Source: JBHJGU01 sp050331475 (GTDB lineage Bacteria; Pseudomonadota; Alphaproteobacteria; Caulobacterales; Maricaulaceae). Taken from it: a DNA stretch of 58,364 nucleotides. Every line of letters begins with the position of its first letter. Positions within the stretch are counted from its first letter, which is position 1. Positions 8,652-17,557 of this stretch are shown in pieces. The stretch lies in assembly GCA_050331475.1 (NCBI GenBank), contig JBHJGU010000007.1, positions 1 through 58,364 of the forward strand, given 5' to 3'. A program made the translations under genes and the position numbers. The notes beneath the pieces were generated by a model. The model ran no database searches and was not told the origin of the DNA. It saw only the letters and a list, made by a program, of their open reading frames with translations.

Positions 8652-8766
8652 AGAACGCCCTCCGAAGGTGTCCAGGCGCGTCCGCCCAAGACGGCCTGTC
8701 GATAGGGTGACGCGATCCAAGCGCATACGGTTACCCGCGCCCAAAATCCCGCCTTAGTCGCGCAAG

Positions 8767-8794
8767 ACCCTATTGCGGTCGGGGTTGAAGTCAA
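8767..8794 (-). promoter_or_regulatory. Possible sigma70-type promoter of the sdh operon
   Basis: Reading leftward, TTGACT (8794-8789) is followed after 16 bases by TAGGGT (8772-8767). The first box is one base from the -35 consensus; the second is a poor -10. Distance to the sdhC TTG start is about 115 bases. It lies in the 401-base gap 8652-9052, which has no convincing gene; short repeats of CGCTTCAA occur near 8983-9006 just before the rightward gene. Confidence 0.25.
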
Positions 8795-9052
8795 CGCCGC
8801 AGAGTGGACGTCAAACGCGCAGCCCCACTCCAGCGTGTTCGCGCGCCGCTTCCGCCTTGGAGGGGCGCCTCGCCAATGTTATCGAATCGACGAAACGCCA
8901 TCCTCAGGCAGCCCGAGACATGAGGAAACGTGATAGGCGGTGCCCTTGCGGGAAAACTGGATCCAGGGTGGGTTTATTCGCGCCGCTTCAATGGTTCAAC
9001 GCTTCAACCAAGGCGGCGTCGTCCATGTCTACATTTTGGCGCTGTGATCAGC

Positions 9053-9862
9053 ATGACGAGCGAGCTATCAAATATTGAAGAAATTGAAGAAGAAGTGCAA
9101 GGGTTGCTCTGCGAAATTATCGCTTTTCACAAAGGAAAAAAAAGAAAGATAGCCCGCCGCATAAAAAAAACGGCGCATACAAATCAAGACGCTCTTGCCT
9201 TGAAACAGTTTGGCTTACCTCTGCCCGCGGATTACAGAGCGCTATATCGCAATCATAATGGCATCAAGATCAGTAATAATTTACCGGAAGATCAGACCGG
9301 AATTTTCTTCGAGTTTCAATGGCTTGAACAACACGTTCTCACTAACATAAACAAAGTCATTCGCGCCGAAAAATTGACGCCCAACGTGCACCGCCGGTTA
9401 CTTGTTTTCCCCTCTTTTCTACTAAGGGCGCTTTATTTAGACTTTGACTTGCAAGACAATGATACGGTGCCGCTTGTGGTACGTTCAGGGTCGTTGGCGA
9501 CGAACGGGTACATCGCTTTCGATTCCGTTTTAGCGATGCTGAGATCGGTTCACGCCGCCCATCAGGCTGGCGTTATCCATTATCCCGGTCGGGCGGAACC
9601 CCTTAATGACGCCGACGGAGGTGAGGCGGCCGCGATGGGTTATCAACCCAAAGAGCTTTGGGACGTAATAAAAACCTTCAATTCGCGCGCCACCTACTGG
9701 TCGCATCTGATCGAGGGAGACATTGATTGGAAAGAGATCGACGTTTCATTACCGACTGATGGTGTTGTGCGCCTCAGCGCAGACGTGTACGAAGCCGTCG
9801 TGGGCGACCGGAAACAATATCTCAAGGATTATCCGGGCGACGATACCGCAAGTGATGATTGA
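9053..9862 (+). CDS. SUKH (SMI1/KNR4)-like protein
   Basis: A 269-aa protein of lower GC than its neighbours. The part beginning LKQFGLPLPADYRALYRNHNGI (near 48-69) has the look of the SMI1/KNR4 superfamily entry helix and turn, and FEFQWL and GYIAFDS further on fit the same fold. In bacteria many SUKH proteins are immunity proteins against contact-dependent or T6SS-delivered toxins; no toxin gene is adjacent here. The ATG at 9053 is favoured; an upstream ATG at 8930 would add 41 residues of arginine-rich sequence that does not look coding. The ribosome site is weak. It stands alone between two gaps of about 400 bases. Family assignment is moderate. Confidence 0.6.
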   Translation: MTSELSNIEEIEEEVQGLLCEIIAFHKGKKRKIARRIKKTAHTNQDALALKQFGLPLPADYRALYRNHNGIKISNNLPEDQTGIFFEFQWLEQHVLTNINKVIRAEKLTPNVHRRLLVFPSFLLRALYLDFDLQDNDTVPLVVRSGSLATNGYIAFDSVLAMLRSVHAAHQAGVIHYPGRAEPLNDADGGEAAAMGYQPKELWDVIKTFNSRATYWSHLIEGDIDWKEIDVSLPTDGVVRLSADVYEAVVGDRKQYLKDYPGDDTASDD

Positions 9863-10273
9863 AAACTCTGCGAAAACTCTGAAACACTCAAAAAAACACT
9901 AAACCACCTCGACCGATTGCGCATTTAAATCCCGGCCCTTCGCGTAATATTGTATATTATGCCGCTTATTCATAAGAGACTGAGCATAAATGGTGCGGAA
10001 ATCCCGATGACGCAGCCCCGGTTCGCATAATTGTGCTGTTGACCCGGATCGAAAGCTGATCTGGCCAAAGCTTCCACAGCGTCGAGGCCAGATACCCCCG
10101 TGCAACGGGGTCTGGCGCCGCCGGTCGGTCGCCCAAAACACGTGCAAACGGATGGTATCGAAGTCGCTATACCCCCCCCCGACGAACGACACGCTTGATC
10201 CAGAGTCGGCGGACTTTCAGCCGGCGCGGCGGCGCCCTAAGCTCTCTTCCGGTCATAGATCGGGGAGGATGCG
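9863..10273. other. Intergenic region of about 410 bases without a convincing gene
   Basis: Directly after the SUKH-like gene comes a short direct repeat (GAAAACTCT twice, from 9862) and an A-rich run. Around 9935-9965 the sequence is AT-rich. At 10088-10115 CCAGA-TA-CCCC faces GGGGTCTGG across a seven-base loop, a possible 9-pair hairpin with a two-base bulge; it lacks a T-tract. A run of eight C lies near 10172-10179. The promoter of the DUF885 gene is presumably here, but no clear boxes were found. Confidence 0.4.
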
Positions 10274-12040
10274 ATGGGATGGAGACGCCGGCTTGCGGGC
10301 CTTGCAGCGCTTTTGGCGGCCGCGGCGACCAGCGCTCACGCCCAAGCGGACGCCGAATTACAAACACTTATCGCAGACTTTGAGTCTTTTGAGCTTGAAC
10401 GCGACGTCATCCGCTCGGGCCGAGAGGGCGATCTCGACGCGCTCAGTCGTCTGCCCGATGTTCGACCTGAAACAATCGCCGCTCAGCTGGACCAGGCTCA
10501 AGCGTTTCTCAAGCGCGCTATGGCGATCCCCACGCGCGACCTGGACGCGGAGGATCAGCTCAATCGCGATCTGCTGATTTGGGTGTTGGAGAACCGGCTG
10601 GCCCGCGGCGCGTTTGATGAAGCGCGCATGCCCTTCGTCAATGACAGTGGGTTTCACGCGCAACTTTTGCAATTGTCCTCGCAAACCTGGCCGCGCGATC
10701 TTCGCGACGCCGAAGCCTGGCTGAACCGATTATTGGATGCGCCGCGGTTTTTCGACCAGAACGTGGCGAATATGCGTCGCGGGCTCGAAGGTGGCTGGAC
10801 CCAGCCCGTCGACGTGGTCGGCCGAGTGATTGACCAGTTGGGCGTCTTCGCTGACGAGGCCGGCGCAGACAGCCCTTTGCTGAACCCGATCCGCAATCTG
10901 GGTCCGCAGGTCAGCCCGGAACAGAAAGCCGATTTGCTCGCCCGCGGGGAGGCGATTATCGATCACACGGTCCAGCCGGCCTTCCAATCGCTGTTGGACT
11001 TTTTCGAGACCGAGTATTTGCCCCGGGCGCGCCCGACCCCCGGTGTGGGCGGCATGCCCGAGGGATTAGCGTGGTATGAGACGCTGGCGCGGTTCCACAC
11101 CACCACCGAGATGTCGCCGCGCGCGATCCATAAACTCGGGCTTCGCGAAGTCGAGCGCATTCGCGCGCGCATGGACGCCGTTATCGAGGAAACGGGCTTT
11201 GAGGGCTCGTTTAAAGAGTTTCTGACATTCTTACGCACGGACGAGCAGTTTTACGCCAAGAGCGAAAAAGAATTGCTGCGCGAATGGGCGTGGATCTCCA
11301 AAACCATTGACGGGAAAATGCCCGCCTATTTCCGCACCCTGCCCCGGTTGTCCTATGGGGTGCGCGACGTGCCGGCCGCACTCGCACCCGCCTACACCAC
11401 CGGACGCTATTGGCCCGGCGACCCGGAGGCCGGGCGCGCAGGATTTTCCGTTGTGAACACCTATGATTTGCGCGCTAGACCGCTTTACGAACTGAAATCA
11501 CTCGCGTTGCACGAAGGTGTGCCCGGCCACCATCACCAATTCGCGCTGGCTCAAGAAATCGACGGCGTCCCGAAATTCCGCAAACGCACCTACATCACCG
11601 CCTATGGCGAGGGCTGGGGGCTCTACACCGAGTTTCTGGGCGAAGAAATGGGGATGTATGAAACACCCTATGAGCTGTTCGGCCGGTTGTCCTATGAGAT
11701 GTGGCGCGCGTGCCGGTTAGTCGTCGACACGGGGCTGCACGCGCTGGGCTGGACCCGCGCCCAAGCCGAGGCGTGCTTTTTGGAGAATTCAGCCCTGTCT
11801 AAGGCCAATATCACGACCGAAGTGGACCGCTATATCGCTTGGCCCGGTCAAGCGCTCGCATACAAAATCGGCGAGCTGACCATCAAACGCCTGCGGTCGG
11901 AGGCCGAGGAGGCGCTGGGTGAGCGCTTCGACGTCCGCGATTTTCATGACGCCGTCTTGCTGCGCGGCGCTGTCCCGCTCGAGCTGTTGGAGGCGCGCAT
12001 TGAGGCGTGGGTGGACAGCCAAACCGACGGTCAGGGCTAA
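10274..12040 (+). CDS. DUF885 family exported metallopeptidase-like protein
   Basis: A 588-aa protein with a signal peptide (cleavage after SAHAQ, about residue 24). The DUF885 hallmark HEGVPGHHHQ at 413-422 is a zinc-type HExxxGH motif, and AYGEGWGLYTE near 443-453 carries the third ligand region; these proteins are related to M2/M3-like peptidases. The substrate is unknown; a periplasmic peptidase or dipeptidase role is inferred. The ATG at 10274 has GGGGAGG just upstream. It is followed after 119 bases by the DUF1800 gene on the same strand. Confidence 0.85.
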   Translation: MGWRRRLAGLAALLAAAATSAHAQADAELQTLIADFESFELERDVIRSGREGDLDALSRLPDVRPETIAAQLDQAQAFLKRAMAIPTRDLDAEDQLNRDLLIWVLENRLARGAFDEARMPFVNDSGFHAQLLQLSSQTWPRDLRDAEAWLNRLLDAPRFFDQNVANMRRGLEGGWTQPVDVVGRVIDQLGVFADEAGADSPLLNPIRNLGPQVSPEQKADLLARGEAIIDHTVQPAFQSLLDFFETEYLPRARPTPGVGGMPEGLAWYETLARFHTTTEMSPRAIHKLGLREVERIRARMDAVIEETGFEGSFKEFLTFLRTDEQFYAKSEKELLREWAWISKTIDGKMPAYFRTLPRLSYGVRDVPAALAPAYTTGRYWPGDPEAGRAGFSVVNTYDLRARPLYELKSLALHEGVPGHHHQFALAQEIDGVPKFRKRTYITAYGEGWGLYTEFLGEEMGMYETPYELFGRLSYEMWRACRLVVDTGLHALGWTRAQAEACFLENSALSKANITTEVDRYIAWPGQALAYKIGELTIKRLRSEAEEALGERFDVRDFHDAVLLRGAVPLELLEARIEAWVDSQTDGQG

Positions 12041-12159
12041 CGGCGTCACCCCCCTCGATCGCGGCGACTGAGAACACGCGATCCCCACGCGACGGATTCA
12101 CCTATCCCGCCCCGTTCAAGGTCTCAGACACGGACCGACCAGGGGAGGCCCTCGCCGCC

Positions 12160-13554
12160 ATGAGCACTCGAACCGCCGCCATCGCGCTCACCCGCTTTGG
12201 CATGGGCGCCCGTCCCGCAGAAATCGCCGCCATAGCGCAGGATCCTCAGGGAGCGTTGCAATCCCACCTCGACGCCCCGGAGCCTTTGGACGCCGCGGGC
12301 CTAAAATCCGGCGCTGAAGCCGCCGCGGAATCGTTTGCTTATTTCGCGCGCCGCCGCGAGCGATTGCGCCAAAACACCAACCAGGACGGCGTTTACGATC
12401 CAGACACGGACGAGAACTTCCCCGAAGACACGCGCCGGGAGATCGGCCGTCTGGTGCGCGCCACCCTAGGCCAGGAAGTCTCAGCCCGGACCCGGCACGC
12501 CATGACCACCCCGACCGGCTTTCACGAGCGACTGGTGCGGTTCTGGTCGAACCATTTCACGGTCGCGGCGACCACCGCACAAACCCTAGCCATCACCGGA
12601 CCCTATGAGCGCGAGGCGATCCGACCCCACGTGACCGGACGGTTTGCGGACCTCCTATCCGCCGTGGTCCGGCATCCCGGCATGTTGGTCTATCTCGACA
12701 ATATTTTTTCCGTGGGTCCGAACTCGCGTGCTGGGCGTCGCATTGGGCGCGGTTTGAACGAAAACCTCGCCCGCGAAATCCTCGAGCTGCACACCCTGGG
12801 CGTGGACGGCGGTTACGACCAAGCCGATGTGGAGGCGTTCGCCCGCGCGCTGACCGGATGGTCGGTGGGCAATCCCCGCTTCGGCCAAGCCCGCATGGGT
12901 CAGTTCGTCTTCGCCGCTCCCTTACATGAACCCGGACCCCAGACGGTGCTCGGCAAGCGGTACGCCGAGGACGGCGAAGCCCAAGCGCAAGCGATCCTCG
13001 ACGATCTCGCCCGCCATCCCGCCACCGCGCGGACTGTGGCGACCAAGCTGGCGCGCCATTTCATCGCCGACGCGCCCCCCGCTGGCGCCATTGCGCGGCT
13101 CGAAGCCGTGTTCCTGGAGACCGACGGCGATCTGAAAGCGCTTAGCCTGGCGCTGCTTGATGAAGACGCAGCCTGGGACCAGGCGCTGTCAAAAATGAAA
13201 ACGCCTGAGGAGTTCTTTCTCTCCGCCGGGCGTGCCTTGGACATCCCGACCTTGCGGCCGGAAGCACTGACCGGGGTTTATCGCGCGCTCGGCCAGCGCC
13301 CGTTCGGCGCGCCTTCGCCCAAAGGTTGGCCCGATGACGCGGAAAGCTGGGCGGGACCGGACGCGCTGATGAAACGGCTCGAGTGGTCCAGTGCTGCGGC
13401 CCAACGGGTGGGCGGGCGCGATCCCAAGGCCTGGCTCGACACAGCGCTGGGCCCGCTGGCGTCTGAGGCCACCCGGCTGGCGGTGTCGCGCGCGGAAAGC
13501 CGCGAACAAGGGCTTACCCTGGCTCTGATGAGCCCGGAATTTCAACGGAGATAA
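12160..13554 (+). CDS. DUF1800 family protein
   Basis: A 464-aa protein with the DUF1800 pattern: ALTRFGMGARPAEI at the start, HERLVRFWSNHFTV near 123-136, NENLAREILELHTLGVDGGYDQADVEAFARALTGWSVG near 200-237, and GP-x-TVLGK. The ATG at 12160 has AGGGGAGG about 11 bases upstream; the frame is open further up but begins inside the previous gene. DUF1800 genes commonly sit directly before DUF1501 genes, as here (four bases apart). Function is unknown; the pair is thought to be exported or envelope-linked. Confidence 0.87.
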   Translation: MSTRTAAIALTRFGMGARPAEIAAIAQDPQGALQSHLDAPEPLDAAGLKSGAEAAAESFAYFARRRERLRQNTNQDGVYDPDTDENFPEDTRREIGRLVRATLGQEVSARTRHAMTTPTGFHERLVRFWSNHFTVAATTAQTLAITGPYEREAIRPHVTGRFADLLSAVVRHPGMLVYLDNIFSVGPNSRAGRRIGRGLNENLAREILELHTLGVDGGYDQADVEAFARALTGWSVGNPRFGQARMGQFVFAAPLHEPGPQTVLGKRYAEDGEAQAQAILDDLARHPATARTVATKLARHFIADAPPAGAIARLEAVFLETDGDLKALSLALLDEDAAWDQALSKMKTPEEFFLSAGRALDIPTLRPEALTGVYRALGQRPFGAPSPKGWPDDAESWAGPDALMKRLEWSSAAAQRVGGRDPKAWLDTALGPLASEATRLAVSRAESREQGLTLALMSPEFQRR

Positions 13555-13558
13555 GGCG

Positions 13559-14734
13559 ATGACCGTAAACAAACGCGATCTTCTGCGCGGCGGTTTGGCC
13601 GCAACCGCCTTGGCGCTGACCCCGCGCATGGCGTTTGCCCAAGGCTTGGACGGGCGTAAGCTGGTGTTCGTCATCCTGCGCGGCGCCATGGACGGGTTGA
13701 GCTTCGCCATCCCCTACGCTGAACGCCGTCTGATGGCTTTGCGCGCCGACCTCACGCCTGAGGCAGCGACCGCCCACGACCTGGGCGACGGGTTCGCCCT
13801 GCATCCTAGCCTGACCTTCACCGCCGGCCTTTACGCCAAGGGCGAGCTGGCGGTGATGCACGCCGCCGCCACACCTTACCGCGAACGCTCCCACTTTGAC
13901 GGCCAGGATGTGTTGGAGTCCGGCGCCGCCAAGGTGTTCGGCGCCCATGACGGCTGGCTGAACCGGGCGCTGCAAAAACTCGATAACCCTGCGGAAGCGG
14001 TGGCGATCGCCCAAGCCCTGCCTTTGGCGTTACGCGGCGTCGCGCCGGCGAGTTCGTGGTCGCCCAACGTCTTGCCCGAGGCGAGCGCGGACACCCTCGC
14101 CCGGCTGGGTCGACTTTACGCCCAAGACGCGCTCCTGGGTCCCGCGTGGGAGAAAGCGGTCGCCACAGACGCCGTGGCGGGGGAAACCGATTTGAACGGC
14201 CGCGCCCGCGGGCGCGGCGGCCCGATCAATTACGAAACCCTGCTCCAAGCGGCGGGGCGGCTCATGGCGGCCGACAGCGGCCCCGGCCTTGCGGTGGTGG
14301 GCTTAGACGGTTGGGACACCCACGCCAACCAGGGGGCCGATCAGGGCCAACTCGCCCGCCGGTTCGCCGTGCTCGACGCCGGGCTCAGCGCGCTGAAGAC
14401 CGAATTAGGGTCGGCCTGGTCGAAAACCGTGGTGGTGCTCGCCACCGAGTTCGGCCGCACCGTCGCCATGAACGGCACCCGGGGCACCGATCACGGCGCG
14501 GCCAGCGCGGCGGTGCTTGCCGGCGGCGCGGTGCGTGGGGGACGGATGCTCGGCGACTGGCCTGGGCTCGACACCCTCTATGAAGACCGCGACCTCAGGC
14601 CGGTCAATGATTTGCGCGGACTGTTCAAAGGCGTGCTCGCCGATCACTGGGGGTTAAGTCGCGCCGATCTCGACGGTTTCATCTTCCCCGACAGCCGAGC
14701 CGTCGCCCCCGTCGGCGGCTTGGTCGGCGTCTAA
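13559..14734 (+). CDS. DUF1501 family protein with an export signal
   Basis: A 391-aa protein. The N terminus MTVNKRDLLRGGLAATALALTP resembles a Tat-like signal with Lys-Arg in place of twin Arg, ending near AFAQ. The body has family marks: LVFVILRGAMDGLSF, HAAATPYRERSHFDGQDVLE near 101-120, GLDGWDTHANQG near 246-257 and VVVLATEFGRTVAMNGTRGTDHG near 293-315. The fold is alkaline-phosphatase/sulfatase-like, but activity is not established. It is coupled to the DUF1800 gene. Its 3' end overlaps the convergent CitE-like gene by about 80 bases. Confidence 0.87.
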   Translation: MTVNKRDLLRGGLAATALALTPRMAFAQGLDGRKLVFVILRGAMDGLSFAIPYAERRLMALRADLTPEAATAHDLGDGFALHPSLTFTAGLYAKGELAVMHAAATPYRERSHFDGQDVLESGAAKVFGAHDGWLNRALQKLDNPAEAVAIAQALPLALRGVAPASSWSPNVLPEASADTLARLGRLYAQDALLGPAWEKAVATDAVAGETDLNGRARGRGGPINYETLLQAAGRLMAADSGPGLAVVGLDGWDTHANQGADQGQLARRFAVLDAGLSALKTELGSAWSKTVVVLATEFGRTVAMNGTRGTDHGAASAAVLAGGAVRGGRMLGDWPGLDTLYEDRDLRPVNDLRGLFKGVLADHWGLSRADLDGFIFPDSRAVAPVGGLVGV

Positions 14735-15580
14735 TCCGGCACGCGCTAACACCAGACGCGCGGCGTCCAGATGCAGGCGCTCGGCCATGACCCCGTCAAT
14801 CCGGACAACGCCTTTGCCGGCGTTTTCCGGGTCGGCGAAGGCCGCCACGATCGCTTGGGCGCGCGCGATCGCCTTAGGTCCGGGCGCGAAGGCTTTGTTC
14901 GCCGCCTCGATCTGGTTGGGGTGGATCAGGGTCTTGCCGTCAAAGCCGAGGGCAACGCCTTGGGCGCATTCGACGGCCAATCCCGCTTCGTCTTCGAGGT
15001 CATTATAAACCGCATCGAGCGCCACAAGCCCATACGCGCGCGAGCAAGCGACAATCTGGGCCAGATGCGGAACCAGACCAAAGCGCGCCTCGCCGCCCGC
15101 GCCCAACGCTTTGCCCAAATCATTACCCCCGGCCAGCAGGCCCACCACGCCTTGGCTGCGCGCCGCTTCGCCGATTTTCGCCAAATTCATGAGGGCTAAC
15201 GGGGTTTCGATCATCGCCCAGAGCGCCGGCGACCGGGACGCGCCCCGTTTGATTTCAGCCCGCGTCCGGATCAAATCTTTCGGCCCCTCGATCTTCGGGA
15301 TCACCAGGCCTTGCACCGGTTCACCGGCCAACGCGGCGAGATCATAGCCGAACAGCGCCGTGTCGGGTCCGTTCACCCGCACCCAAACCTCGCTCCCCGC
15401 AAAACCGCCATTGCGCACGGCCTTGATCGCAGCGGCGCGGGCGGCGTCCTTGCCAGACGGCCCCACCGCGTCCTCCAGGTCGAGTACGACCACATCACAG
15501 GCGAGCGTTTTGGCTTTTTCGACCGCGCGCGGATTGTCGGCAGGCAGAAACAGAACGGATCGGCGCGGGCGCTCAATCAT
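14654..15580 (-). CDS. CitE-like CoA ester lyase (HpcH/HpaI aldolase family)
   Basis: A 308-aa TIM-barrel protein. It starts RSVLFLPADNPRAVEKA and has VVVLDLEDAVGPSGKDAAR near 30-48, VWVRVNGPDT, LVIPKIEGPKDL near 92-103 and WAMIETPLALMNL near 121-133; the last Glu and a downstream Asp in YNDLEDEAGL fit the Mg2+ site. Relatives cleave citryl-CoA, malyl-CoA or citramalyl-CoA. No citDF genes are nearby, so a CitE-like malyl/citramalyl-CoA lyase or thioesterase is likelier than a citrate lyase subunit. Convergent overlap with the DUF1501 gene. Confidence 0.82.
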   Translation of the reverse strand: MIERPRRSVLFLPADNPRAVEKAKTLACDVVVLDLEDAVGPSGKDAARAAAIKAVRNGGFAGSEVWVRVNGPDTALFGYDLAALAGEPVQGLVIPKIEGPKDLIRTRAEIKRGASRSPALWAMIETPLALMNLAKIGEAARSQGVVGLLAGGNDLGKALGAGGEARFGLVPHLAQIVACSRAYGLVALDAVYNDLEDEAGLAVECAQGVALGFDGKTLIHPNQIEAANKAFAPGPKAIARAQAIVAAFADPENAGKGVVRIDGVMAERLHLDAARLVLARAGLDADQAADGGDGSAVGEDETVEIGAT

Positions 15581-15634
15581 GGCGGGCTCCTCGGGTCTGG
15601 ACGGGTCGGGGTTGGCGTGCGAGCCAGTATCCCG

Positions 15635-17170
15635 ATGAAATCGGTGCTCGTCATATCATCGGATGTCGCCTCAAGCCCAGTCGGCGCCGGGCCGGCGCGG
15701 CTGCTTTGGCCGCGCTTGGGCATTGAGCCGATCGTCGCGTCGACGGTCAATTACGGTCGGCACCCGGGCTGGGGCGCGCCCGGGGGCGGGGCGACGCCGA
15801 ACGTGCGCTTAGAGAGCCTGCTCGACGCGTTAGAGGCGCAAGGCGTCTACGCGCGCTTAGACGGCGTGCTGACAGGGTATTTCGCCAATGCGCCGCAAGT
15901 GGGGATCGCGGCCAAGGCGATCCGGACCATCAAAGCCGCCAATCCCCAAGCCCCGATTTGGGTGGACCCGATTATGGGCGACGCCGAGACGGGGCTTTAC
16001 GTCAATCTCGCCGTGGCCCGCGCGATCTGCGCGGAACTGTTGCCGCTGGCCGACGTCATCACGCCCAACGCCTGGGAGCTGGGATGGATCACGCAAAACG
16101 GCGGTCCTGAGGGCGGCCCCCTGCCGCCCGAGGCGGTGGACCGGCCGTGCTTGGTCTCCTCCGTCGCCCAAGGCGAACGGACCGGCGCATTATGGCGCAC
16201 CGACGCGGGCGCATGGCTGACCGATCACCCGGTTCGACACCGCCCCCCGCGTGGGGTTGGCGACCTGCTGACGGCGCTCATGCTGGCGGAGGCCTTAAAC
16301 GGCGCGCGGCCGTCACACGCCCTGGGGCGCTCGGTGGCCGGCGTGCTCGCCGCCATCGACGCGGCGTTGGAAGGCCGAAGCCCGGAATTGCCGCTGATCG
16401 CAGCGCAGGACGCCATCCTCAATCCGGAGCCCCTGGTGTGCCGCCGGCTCGCGCCCGCGGAGGAAACCTGGGTCGCAGGACTCGACGGGCGGCCTGGCGG
16501 CTGGGTGATGGCCTTGCGCGAAGTGGGCGGCCGCGCGCCGCCCCGTCTGCGGCTGATCGAGACTGTTACGGAGGCCTTGGACGCGCCCGAAGCGCCTTTG
16601 GTGATTGGGGTGGACATGCCGATCGCCTTTCCAGACATCCCAGAGCCGGGGGGCCGCGCCTGCGAGCGCGCCGCCCGCGCCGCATTAGGCCCGCGGAAAT
16701 CGAGTGTTTTTCCCGCCCCCTGTCGGGAGGCGCTGCAGCTTGAGGACTACGCCCAAGCCATGGCGGTTAACCGCGCCAAGGGCGGGCCGGGCTTGACCAA
16801 ACAGGCGTTCAATATTTTCCCGAAAATGCGCGAATTGGACGTGCTGATGACCCCGGACCTGCAGGCGCGGGTGCGCGAGGTACACCCGGAACTCGCCTTC
16901 ACCGTTCTCGCTGGCGCGCCCATGGCTCATCCGAAACGAACCCCGGAGGGTCGCGCCGAACGGCTCGCGATTTTGGAAGCCGCGGGCTGGCCGCGCGACG
17001 CGCTCGACCCCTCGCCGTTTGCCCGAACCGAAGCCGCGGGCGACGATGTGCTCGACGCCTGCGTTGTGGCGTGCTCGGCGCAACGCATTTGGGCGGACGC
17101 CCATACGGTTTGGCCCGAAGGCGCGGTCCCTCTCGACCCGCGCGGGCTTCGCATGGAGATTGTCGCATAA
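15635..17170 (+). CDS. Pyridoxal kinase-like domain fused to a DUF429 domain
   Basis: A 511-aa two-domain protein. Residues 1-265 are a ribokinase-family pyridoxal kinase of PdxY/PdxK type: VLVISSDVASSPVGAGPA, the substrate loop around NYGRHPGWG, WVDPIMGD near 109-116, ITPNAWEL near 142-149 and the anion-hole/catalytic GVGD with Asp210. Residues from about 278 to the end are DUF429: WVAGLDGRPGGWV, VIGVDMPIAFPD and RKSSVFPAP. The ATG at 15635 is the first start that matches the kinase. The joining of a vitamin B6 salvage kinase with a DUF429 domain (RNase H-like fold, function unknown) is unusual. The gene is divergent from the CitE-like gene. Confidence 0.82.
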   Translation: MKSVLVISSDVASSPVGAGPARLLWPRLGIEPIVASTVNYGRHPGWGAPGGGATPNVRLESLLDALEAQGVYARLDGVLTGYFANAPQVGIAAKAIRTIKAANPQAPIWVDPIMGDAETGLYVNLAVARAICAELLPLADVITPNAWELGWITQNGGPEGGPLPPEAVDRPCLVSSVAQGERTGALWRTDAGAWLTDHPVRHRPPRGVGDLLTALMLAEALNGARPSHALGRSVAGVLAAIDAALEGRSPELPLIAAQDAILNPEPLVCRRLAPAEETWVAGLDGRPGGWVMALREVGGRAPPRLRLIETVTEALDAPEAPLVIGVDMPIAFPDIPEPGGRACERAARAALGPRKSSVFPAPCREALQLEDYAQAMAVNRAKGGPGLTKQAFNIFPKMRELDVLMTPDLQARVREVHPELAFTVLAGAPMAHPKRTPEGRAERLAILEAAGWPRDALDPSPFARTEAAGDDVLDACVVACSAQRIWADAHTVWPEGAVPLDPRGLRMEIVA

Positions 17171-17195
17171 GCCGGCTCGGGGTTAGGCTCCGTTC

Positions 17196-17507
17196 ATGAC
17201 CCGCCGCCGCGCCGAGTTCCTCCGCCGCACCCTCGCCGCCGAAACCCGCCGGCGCAAACAGGACACCGCCTTTGATCGCGCGGCGCTGGCCGCCGCACGC
17301 TGGGGGTTGATGGCGGTGGCGGTGTTGTTGTTCGTCGCCGTGGCGCTGATTTTCGACCGCGCGCCGCCGGGGCTTGACCGGTTTGCGCGTCGCCTCGGCG
17401 TCCAACTTGCCTCGGTGCATTGGATCGAAGCGGCGATCGTGCTCGGCGCGCTGGCGTTTGTCGGCGTCGTCGCTTGGCGGGAATGGCGAAAACTGCGCAA
17501 GGATTAG
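17196..17507 (+). CDS. Small membrane protein with two transmembrane segments
   Basis: A 103-aa basic protein. After an Arg-rich N terminus come two hydrophobic helices at about 35-53 and 77-94, with a short loop between and a Lys/Arg end. No family was recognised. It lies 25 bases after the PdxK-DUF429 gene on the same strand and may share its transcript. The codon pattern is that of the host. Confidence 0.6.
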   Translation: MTRRRAEFLRRTLAAETRRRKQDTAFDRAALAAARWGLMAVAVLLFVAVALIFDRAPPGLDRFARRLGVQLASVHWIEAAIVLGALAFVGVVAWREWRKLRKD

Positions 17508-17557
17508 TACTTTCGTCGCAGAGACAAAGCCGTCAAACGTGCGCAAAGTACGTCGCC

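Noticed and set aside
10088..10115. Hairpin as a rho-independent terminator of the SUKH-like gene
   Set aside because: It has a bulge and no T-tract and lies over 200 bases after the stop; kept only as a possible structure in the gap entry.
9899..10192. Leftward 97-codon frame in the gap before the DUF885 gene
   Set aside because: GTG start in a run of C/G, no ribosome site and no recognisable pattern; treated as non-coding.
12007..12159. Upstream extension of the DUF1800 frame into the DUF885 gene
   Set aside because: Arg/Pro-rich and overlapping; the ATG at 12160 has a better ribosome site.
15311..15634. Upstream extension of the PdxK-DUF429 frame
   Set aside because: It runs opposite the CitE-like gene and does not resemble a kinase; the ATG at 15635 gives the family start.
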